Positions 9,980-16,802 of a stretch of DNA of 33,502 nt are shown here, piece after piece. The notes under the pieces are model-generated. The model saw nothing but the letters and a program-made list of their open reading frames with translations, was not told the origin of the DNA and did not search any database. The stretch's first letter is position 1. Every line of letters starts with the position of its first letter. The position numbers and the translations under genes were made by a program. This stretch comes from an uncultured Treponema sp. (GTDB lineage Bacteria; Spirochaetota; Spirochaetia; Treponematales; Treponemataceae): the NCBI GenBank assembly GCA_946061765.1, contig CAMGTC010000004.1, positions 1-33,502 on the forward strand, in the 5' to 3' direction.

Positions 9980-11413
9980 TTACTTTAAGGCTTCAAATAG
10001 TTTTCTCATCTTATCAGGGTTTTTAATTCCTGTCTGTCCAGAATCTTCCAGCCCGCTGCTTAAATCTACCAGTTCTGGATTGTATTTTTTTACCAGCTGG
10101 GAAATATTTTCTGGGGACAGACCCCCAGCCATCCAGAGTTTTCCTTCCTGGCTGTAGTTTCCTTCTTTTGAATCCTGAATAAAACGAGCCTGACCCAAAT
10201 CTTTCAATTCATGACTCAGGCTTTCTAAATTGCCCGTTTTATCTGTAATTGCAAAATAGTGGGGCAGGTTCAAAAACTTTTGGGGAACTTTGTTGTATGG
10301 AATACCATGTAACTGAATAAAATCAAGTTTTCCTTTCTGAACAAGGCGGGCTGCTTGCTCTGCTTCTTCAGAAAGAGGATTTGTAATAACAGCAACCTTA
10401 AAAGCCTTTATTTTTTCAAGATAAGGTTCCATTGCTTTAAACTTTGGACCATAAACGTTGCGGCCATATTCCTGGGCAAAAATAAAGCCTGTAAAATCTG
10501 CTCCCAGCTGATCTGCTAAAAGTAAATCTTCTGCTCTGGTAAGTCCACATATTTTTATAAGAGGTCTGTCCCCTCTGGTTTTATTACTCTTATTTTCAAT
10601 TACTTCTGCCAGCTCAAGCATTTTTTTGCCGTAAAGACTTTCTTTTTGAGCTTTAAATGCCTGAACAAATCTTCTGGCTTTTTCAGGATTTCTTGCGGCA
10701 AATTCACCAAGTAAAAGGCCTGCAAACCCCATTGAAGCAATTGTAGAAGCAGCCTGGGCGGTGGTAATTCCACTTTCAAAAATCACTTGTCCGCCAAGTT
10801 TTTTCGTAAGCATGGCAGGCACTAAAAGATCAATTGTAAAATCCTTAAGATTTCGGGAATTTACTCCGCAAACTATTGTGTCTGCATATTCTTTTTTTAC
10901 CTGTAAAACTTTTTCTACATCTTCCTGAGTTCTTACTTCTAACAGAGCCCTAATTCCAAGCACCTTGCAGCGTTTTGTCATGGAAAGTAATTTATCCAGA
11001 CTTAAAATTCCGCAGATTAAAAGAACGGCATCGGCGCCACAGCGGTAGGAAATATCAATTTCTTCTTCTTCCAGCAAAAAGTCTTTACGGAGAACTGCAA
11101 TATCTGGAATAGCCTTACAGATTGCCATTAAGTCTTTTAGAGAACCCTTAAAATAATTTTCTTCTGTAAGACAGGAAATGGCAGAAGCTCCGTTTGTCTG
11201 GTAGCGTTTTGCAGTTTCAACTGAATCAAGATTTGGGGCAATATCCCCCTTGCTTGGAGAAGCTCTTTTTACTTCAAGAATCACTCCCTTATCCTGCATA
11301 AAAGGATTGAGGGGTCTGTCCCTCTTGGCAGGAATTTCAAAGCCAAAAGTATAGCCTTTTTTTTCTATATCTTTTTTACGTTTTTCAACAATTTGTCCAA
11401 CTATATTTGTCAT
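9980..11413 (-). CDS. trpCF: bifunctional indole-3-glycerol phosphate synthase / phosphoribosylanthranilate isomerase
   Basis: 477 aa; TrpC 'EVKRASPSKGDI' and 'GVNSRNLKDF', followed by TrpF 'IKICGLTRAEDL' and 'AGGLSPENI'. Confidence 0.95.
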   Translation of the reverse strand: MTNIVGQIVEKRKKDIEKKGYTFGFEIPAKRDRPLNPFMQDKGVILEVKRASPSKGDIAPNLDSVETAKRYQTNGASAISCLTEENYFKGSLKDLMAICKAIPDIAVLRKDFLLEEEEIDISYRCGADAVLLICGILSLDKLLSMTKRCKVLGIRALLEVRTQEDVEKVLQVKKEYADTIVCGVNSRNLKDFTIDLLVPAMLTKKLGGQVIFESGITTAQAASTIASMGFAGLLLGEFAARNPEKARRFVQAFKAQKESLYGKKMLELAEVIENKSNKTRGDRPLIKICGLTRAEDLLLADQLGADFTGFIFAQEYGRNVYGPKFKAMEPYLEKIKAFKVAVITNPLSEEAEQAARLVQKGKLDFIQLHGIPYNKVPQKFLNLPHYFAITDKTGNLESLSHELKDLGQARFIQDSKEGNYSQEGKLWMAGGLSPENISQLVKKYNPELVDLSSGLEDSGQTGIKNPDKMRKLFEALK

Positions 11414-13011
11414 TATGCACTCTTACTAAATTCTCTGATTTCTTCAAGTTTTGCTAAGGCTTTTCCGCTGTCTATTGCATCCAAAGCCATTTTGTAGCCG
11501 TCTTTTAGGGTTCTGGTTTTTCCTGAAATGTACAAAATTGCAGCTGTGTTTAAGCCAACTGCATAGCGGATTGTTTTTCTTCCACCACCCTTCAGTATTT
11601 CCAAACCCAGCCTGGCATTTTCTTCTCCAGAACCGCCAATCAACTCAGTTTCAGAAGCATCTGTAATTCCAAATTTTTCAGGATTTACTACATAATGATA
11701 TTCATTGCCCTTGTTATCCATCTGATAAACATAAGTATTTGTACAAGGAGAGATTTCGTCGTATCCGTCTTCAGAGCAGACAACCATAACTCTTTTTGCA
11801 CCAAGAGAAATTGCGGCGTGGGCATAATCTTTTAAAAGGTCCTTTGAATAAACTCCAAGAACTTCGTATTCAGCTCCAGCAGGATTTAAAAGAGGTCCAA
11901 GGATATTCATGATTGTTTTAATTCCTAAGGCCTTTCTTACAGGTGCAGCAAAACGCATTGCAGAGTGATAAACAGGTGCCATCAAAAAGCCGAAACCTGT
12001 TTTTTCAACAAGGCGGGCAGTTTTTTCTGGTTCTGCCATAATATTAATTCCAAGTTTTTCAAAAAAGTCTGCTGAACCTGATTTAGAAGAAACGGCTCTG
12101 TTTCCGTGCTTGGCCATTGGCTGTCCACAAGAAGCGGCTATAATTGCAGATAGAGAAGAAATGTTAAAACTTCCTTTACTGTCTCCACCAGTTCCTACAA
12201 TTTCTGCAAGACCTTTTTTCTGGCAAGGGAATTCTCTTTTTTTACGGAGCAAAGTTTTTGCACAACCAATCATCTCAGATGTGGCAGGACCTTTTGCCGC
12301 CATGGCAGTAAGAATTGCGGCCATAACGCTTGGTTCCATTGTTCCGTCAGTAACGTTTTCCATAAAGAAAGCAGCTTCTTCTTCAGATAAGTCTTTTTTA
12401 TCCATAAGCTTATTAAGATACTGGGCAACAGGAAGATTGTCTCGTCTGTAATTCAAAAAGGCCTGAATAAGTTTCTGACAGTTTTCTGATGCAATTGATT
12501 CTGGATGGAACTGAATTCCTTCAATTGGGAATGTTTTGTGGCGAATACCCATGATATCTCCATCTTTTGCTCTGGCTGTAACTTCAAATTCTTCTGGCAG
12601 GGTACTTTCATCAATTACCAGTGAATGATAACGGGTAAATTTTGCAGATTTACCGATTGTACGAAAGATTCCTTTTCCGTCTAAATCGATATCTTCTACA
12701 ATTCCGTGTTTAATGAACTTTGCACTTACAATTTTTGCACCAAAAGCTTCTGCAATTGACTGATGACCAAGGCAAACTCCAAGAATTGGAATTTTTCCTG
12801 CAAAAAATGCAATTGCTTCCTTGCTAATTCCAGCTGATGAAGGATTTCCAGGTCCTGGTGAAACTACCAGATATTTTGGCTTCATTGCGGCAAGTTCTTC
12901 AATTTTATATTCATCATTGCGAACTACACGAATTTCTTCACTTGTAGCCTGTTCAAATGCCTGAACTACATTAAATGTAAAACTATCGTAATTATCTATA
13001 ACTAAAATCAT
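11413..13011 (-). CDS. trpGD: anthranilate synthase glutamine amidotransferase / anthranilate phosphoribosyltransferase fusion
   Basis: 532 aa; 'GVCLGHQSIAEAFG' (GATase Cys) and 'EGIQFHPES'; then 'EIVGTGGDSKGSFNIS' and 'KHGNRAVSSKSGSADFFE' of TrpD. Confidence 0.96.
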   Translation of the reverse strand: MILVIDNYDSFTFNVVQAFEQATSEEIRVVRNDEYKIEELAAMKPKYLVVSPGPGNPSSAGISKEAIAFFAGKIPILGVCLGHQSIAEAFGAKIVSAKFIKHGIVEDIDLDGKGIFRTIGKSAKFTRYHSLVIDESTLPEEFEVTARAKDGDIMGIRHKTFPIEGIQFHPESIASENCQKLIQAFLNYRRDNLPVAQYLNKLMDKKDLSEEEAAFFMENVTDGTMEPSVMAAILTAMAAKGPATSEMIGCAKTLLRKKREFPCQKKGLAEIVGTGGDSKGSFNISSLSAIIAASCGQPMAKHGNRAVSSKSGSADFFEKLGINIMAEPEKTARLVEKTGFGFLMAPVYHSAMRFAAPVRKALGIKTIMNILGPLLNPAGAEYEVLGVYSKDLLKDYAHAAISLGAKRVMVVCSEDGYDEISPCTNTYVYQMDNKGNEYHYVVNPEKFGITDASETELIGGSGEENARLGLEILKGGGRKTIRYAVGLNTAAILYISGKTRTLKDGYKMALDAIDSGKALAKLEEIREFSKSA

Positions 13012-13022
13012 ATTTTCTCCTT

Positions 13023-13151
13023 TTCTAAGGGGAGGGCCCCTTAGAATCCCCCCTTTTTAGGGGGCGGACAACCAGCTCGACGCGGTCGCAGTTTTTCCGC
13101 CCCCTAAGACCCCCCACCTTTCCTTGCCTGCGCTTAGGACGCTGTCCTAAG
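13023..13151. repeat. GC-rich three-hairpin element between trpE and trpGD
   Basis: Perfect inverted repeats: 13023-13032/13037-13046 (10 bp), 13057-13068/13096-13107 (12 bp), 13133-13140/13144-13151 (8 bp). Confidence 0.8.
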
Positions 13152-13181
13152 AACCTGTAGGGTGGTGTAGTTTTTTTCTCC

Positions 13182-14630
13182 CTATTTTGTCAGGGTGTCT
13201 ATTAGGGCACCTAGTTTTTCACAGGTTTCTGTGTATTCTCTTTCTGGATCTGAATCGTAAACTATTCCTCCTCCGGCCTGTAAAGACCAGACTTTGCCTT
13301 GTTTTAGGGCTGAACGGATTGTGATACAGAAGTCTAAATCTCCGTTTGTTTGAACATATCCAACTGCACCGGCGTAGAAGCGGCGTTTTGTATCTTCCAG
13401 GCCACTTAAAATCTGCATGGCACTGATTTTTGGGGCTCCAGAAACTGTTCCTGCTGGGAAGGAAGCTCTTAAAACCTGGATTGGTTTAATTCCATCGCGG
13501 ACAATTCCTTCTGTGTTTGAAACAATGTGAATTACATGGCTGTAAAGTTCGCATTCCATAAACTGAGGAACTGTAACACTGCCTTCTTTGCAAACCCGTC
13601 CTAAATCGTTGCGGGCTAAATCTACCAGCATAAGGTGTTCTGCTCTTTCTTTTGGATTAGAAAGAAGAGTATTTTTTAATTGCTGGTCTTCTTCATCATT
13701 TTTACCTCTGTGAATTGTTCCTGCTATAGGGTGAATAGAAGCTTTTCCCTTACGAACTCTTACCAGGCTTTCTGGAGATGAACCTGTAAGCTGGAAATCT
13801 CCAAAATCAATATAAAAAAGATATGGGGAAGGATTTACTCTTCTTAATTTTCCGTAAACTGCCAGGGCTGAGGCATCACATTCAATCTGGACTCTGCGGC
13901 TTGGAACTGCCTGGATAATATCACCTGCAATGATATGTTTTTTTAGAGCCTGAACTTTTTCGATATATTCTTTTTTAGACTGCTCTAAATCTGTAATCAT
14001 CTTGTATTCAAAATGACTTGGTCCTTCTTCAACGTAAGAAAAGTCCATATCATTCATACGTTTGATTAAGTTATCTACAGCGGCCTGCAAATCAATCTGG
14101 TGTTCATTATAGTTAAGCCCAAAAATATGCATGCTTTCTGTAAAATGATCAAAAATTATATATATGTGACCTGCAATGAATAAACTTTCAGGAATTTTTA
14201 AATCATCTTTTTGTTCATAAAATTTTATATTGTCACAACGGGCTGCAAATTCGTAACTTAAATAACCAAGTCCACTTGCAGGTAAAGGAATTTCATCATT
14301 GTTATTTTGAAGTGGAGTTTGATTTTCCTGAGCAACATAAAGAAGGGCATCCAAAATATCAGCTTCTTTTTTACGACCCAAAGCATCACGGCTGTCTACA
14401 TTTTCTGCGTTAAATGGAATCCTTTTTCCATCAACAATAAAGGCAACGCCATCTGTATCCTGAATAATTTTGAAAGCTTCTTCTGCCATCAAAAGTGAAT
14501 ATCTTTCCCGGCCTTTTGCAAAACTTGCCGATTCCAGAATTACTTTAGCTCCGATTTTACGTGCTAGAGAATATGGGGTGTAGCGTTCGCTTGAAAGGCT
14601 TTTGTAAATTGCATCGTTTCGTTTTTCCAT
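13182..14630 (-). CDS. trpE: anthranilate synthase component I
   Basis: 'HPIAGTIHRGKND', 'RAEHLMLVDLARNDLGRVC', 'FPAGTVSGAPKISAMQIL'. Start moved from ORF-track 14690 to ATG 14630, which has an AAGGA upstream; 14690 overlaps the promoter -10. Confidence 0.93.
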   Translation of the reverse strand: MEKRNDAIYKSLSSERYTPYSLARKIGAKVILESASFAKGRERYSLLMAEEAFKIIQDTDGVAFIVDGKRIPFNAENVDSRDALGRKKEADILDALLYVAQENQTPLQNNNDEIPLPASGLGYLSYEFAARCDNIKFYEQKDDLKIPESLFIAGHIYIIFDHFTESMHIFGLNYNEHQIDLQAAVDNLIKRMNDMDFSYVEEGPSHFEYKMITDLEQSKKEYIEKVQALKKHIIAGDIIQAVPSRRVQIECDASALAVYGKLRRVNPSPYLFYIDFGDFQLTGSSPESLVRVRKGKASIHPIAGTIHRGKNDEEDQQLKNTLLSNPKERAEHLMLVDLARNDLGRVCKEGSVTVPQFMECELYSHVIHIVSNTEGIVRDGIKPIQVLRASFPAGTVSGAPKISAMQILSGLEDTKRRFYAGAVGYVQTNGDLDFCITIRSALKQGKVWSLQAGGGIVYDSDPEREYTETCEKLGALIDTLTK

Positions 14631-14682
14631 ATCTTTTTCCTTCTGAGATGTTGTTTCTGTGAATAGTAACGTTTCTCTAAGT

Positions 14683-14713
14683 AGTAACAAATATAATACA
14701 GGTGTTTGTTACT
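14683..14713. promoter_or_regulatory. candidate operator: 9-bp perfect dyad around the trpE -10
   Basis: AGTAACAAA (14683-14691), 13 nt, TTTGTTACT (14705-14713). Confidence 0.5.
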
Positions 14714-14718
14714 GTCAA
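14690..14718 (-). promoter_or_regulatory. sigma70-type promoter for the trp operon
   Basis: Minus strand TTGACA (14718-14713), 17-nt spacer, TATATT (14695-14690). Confidence 0.7.
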
Positions 14719-14754
14719 TAGAAACATAGATTTTTTTTTTTTTTTATTTGCAAA

Positions 14755-14783
14755 TTGAAAAAGAATTTACGACTTATTAGTAT
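14755..14783 (+). promoter_or_regulatory. candidate promoter for the GH27 gene and its leader
   Basis: TTGAAA (14755-14760), 17-nt spacer, TAGTAT (14778-14783). Confidence 0.4.
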
Positions 14784-14834
14784 TATGAATTAGAGAAAGA
14801 TTTGGCTTGGAAAAATTCTAATCTGAATCAATGT

Positions 14835-15104
14835 TTAAATTGAATGGCTAAAATATCGCCATTCAATTTAATTTAGAGTTTCTTGCGAAACTCTTATATT
14901 GTTAATCAAATATCCTCGGTTGTTGAAACAACCTGCGGTATTTGATTTTAAGGAAGGTTCAAAATGAATAGTGCAGATAGCACTATTCATTTTAAGTCTC
15001 GAGTTTTTTTGTAAAAACTCTGTTTATTTACGTGTTCGCTTGCGCGAACGTTTTGTAAATCCTCAGTTGTTGAAACAACTTGCGGTTTACAAAATTAAGG
15101 AAGG
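14835..15104 (+). promoter_or_regulatory. multi-hairpin structured leader with a duplicated module upstream of the GH27 gene
   Basis: Stems: 14835-14848/14858-14871 (14 bp); 14875-14882/14887-14894; 14906-14912/14939-14945 enclosing 14918-14923/14928-14933; 14961-14974/14980-14993 (14 bp); 15001-15008/15013-15020; 15034-15039/15044-15049; 15051-15059/15086-15094 enclosing 15065-15070/15075-15080. Confidence 0.8.
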
Positions 15105-15115
15105 AGTAATTGTAA

Positions 15116-16270
15116 ATGAAAACTATAAAATCAACCCCTCCAATGGGCTGGAATTCCTGGAATACTTTTGGATTTTATATTAACGAAGATTTAATCAAAT
15201 CTACAGCTGATTTTTTTGTAGAAAGCGGTTTAAAAGATGCTGGTTATGAATATATTGTAATAGACGATTGCTGGAGCGAAAAAGAAAGAGATCAAAATGG
15301 ACGCTTAGTCCCAGATCATGAAAAATTTCCAGGTGGAATGAAGGCTCTGTCCGATTATGTTCATTCAAAAGGTTTAAAATTTGGAATCTACTCTTGTGCA
15401 GGAACTCACACTTGTGCAGGCTACCCAGGTAGTTTTGAGCATGAATTTATTGATGCCCAGACTTTTGCAGAATGGGGTGTTGATTATTTAAAATACGATT
15501 TTTGTTACAAACCTGTAAGTGCAAACGGACCTCTTTTGTATAAAAGAATGGGAATGGCCTTAAGAAATTGTGGTCGCGAAATTATGTTTTCTGCCTGTAA
15601 CTGGGGAAATGATGATGTTGTAAAATGGATTCGCGAAAGTGGAGCAAATCTTTTCCGTTCTACAGGGGATATTCAGGATAACTGGAATTCAATTCTTGGA
15701 ATTGTAAAAAGTCAGTTGGGTAGAGAATGTTACGGGGCTCCATATTGTCATAATGATATGGATATGCTGGTAGTTGGAATGCACGGAAACTCTGATAATA
15801 AAGAAGTTTTAGGAAATGTGGTTGGTGGTTGTAACGATACAGAATATCAGACTCATTTTGCACTCTGGGCTATTATGAATTCTCCACTTATGATTGGTTG
15901 TGATGTAAGAAAAATGTCTGCCAAGGCAAAAGAAATATTAACCAATAAAGATGTAATTGCCATTAATCAGGATGAAGAATGTAGAGGGCCTTATGTGGTT
16001 CGTCAGTTTAACAGTCCTGAACAGGTATTTGCTCTGGTTCGCCCATTAAGTAATGGGGACTACGCTATTGGAATGTTTAACTTTCTGGATAAAAGCTGGG
16101 AAATGTCTTTACAGTTTTATGATATGGGGCTTACATATTCTTCTGGTTATTCTTTTGAAATTTATGATTGTTATGACCATAAAACTCTTGGAAAATTTAA
16201 CGAAAGACTTTCTGTTAGACTTGAAAGTCATGAAAGTAAGATTTTCAGAGCAAAATTAGTAAAACGTTAA
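15116..16270 (+). CDS. alpha-galactosidase (glycoside hydrolase family 27-like)
   Basis: 'TPPMGWNSWNTFG', 'YIVIDDCWSE', 'YLKYDFCY'; AAGGAAGGAG upstream of the ATG. Confidence 0.9.
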   Translation: MKTIKSTPPMGWNSWNTFGFYINEDLIKSTADFFVESGLKDAGYEYIVIDDCWSEKERDQNGRLVPDHEKFPGGMKALSDYVHSKGLKFGIYSCAGTHTCAGYPGSFEHEFIDAQTFAEWGVDYLKYDFCYKPVSANGPLLYKRMGMALRNCGREIMFSACNWGNDDVVKWIRESGANLFRSTGDIQDNWNSILGIVKSQLGRECYGAPYCHNDMDMLVVGMHGNSDNKEVLGNVVGGCNDTEYQTHFALWAIMNSPLMIGCDVRKMSAKAKEILTNKDVIAINQDEECRGPYVVRQFNSPEQVFALVRPLSNGDYAIGMFNFLDKSWEMSLQFYDMGLTYSSGYSFEIYDCYDHKTLGKFNERLSVRLESHESKIFRAKLVKR

Positions 16271-16273
16271 AAT

Positions 16274-16474
16274 ATGAATTACACGACTTGTAAAGAATGT
16301 AATGCACCTCTTTACGCAGATGACATGGCAATTTATATGAAACTAGTACGTAGGGACGCCAATGAATTTTTGTGTATAGATTGCCTTGCCAAATTTTTTG
16401 GATGCAGCCGGGCTGATATAGAAAAACTAATAAAATATTACCGGGAAAATGGTAACTGTGGTTTGTTCCGCTAA
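16274..16474 (+). CDS. small two-CxxC zinc-ribbon-like protein of unknown function
   Basis: 66 aa; 'CKEC' and 'CIDC'; starts 3 nt after the GH27 stop codon. Confidence 0.6.
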   Translation: MNYTTCKECNAPLYADDMAIYMKLVRRDANEFLCIDCLAKFFGCSRADIEKLIKYYRENGNCGLFR

Positions 16475-16628
16475 TTAGCCGGGCCTTATGAGCTGTTCCA
16501 TAAAAAGTTAGAAGGGTGGGGAGTTTTTCTCTACTTAAAAACAAATCTAAAGATGAATCCAGATAAAGGGCAGGGCTTCTCTAACTGGTAAATGGTATTG
16601 ACTCTTTATCATATAGTGAACGTTTAAA

Positions 16629-16658
16629 GGAGCTGTCCCAAAAGTACAGGGCAGCCCC
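16629..16658. repeat. imperfect hairpin GGAGCTGTCC...GGGCAGCCCC, terminator or repeat remnant
   Basis: 10-bp imperfect stem (one mismatch, one G.T) with a 10-nt loop; GC-rich in AT-rich intergenic DNA. Confidence 0.4.
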
Positions 16659-16802
16659 GAATTAAAATTCGAAATTCGAACTATATACAATCATAAAATA
16701 TCATTTTATAATTACAAAATCGGAGCGTTTAATTAGTTTCGGTTTTATCAGCCTCTTTTGTATTCCATAAAAACTTATTGTAAAAAAATAGGTGATTTTA
16801 AA

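Noticed and set aside
8528-11326. T-box or TRAP regulation of the trp operon
   Set aside because: No T-box consensus or tandem GAG/UAG triplet array was seen near the promoter or in the junctions.
12110-12451. 113-aa plus-strand ORF inside trpGD
   Set aside because: Antisense shadow of a conserved TrpD region; no independent support.
13012-13181. trp attenuator
   Set aside because: Lies between trpE and trpGD, not upstream of trpE, and no Trp-codon leader peptide is present.
14835-15104. CRISPR array
   Set aside because: The repeats are palindromic, divergent and irregularly spaced, with no constant repeat or unique spacers and no cas genes.
14971-15183. 70-aa plus-strand ORF
   Set aside because: Lies in the hairpin leader and overlaps the GH27 start in another frame; peptide is low-information.
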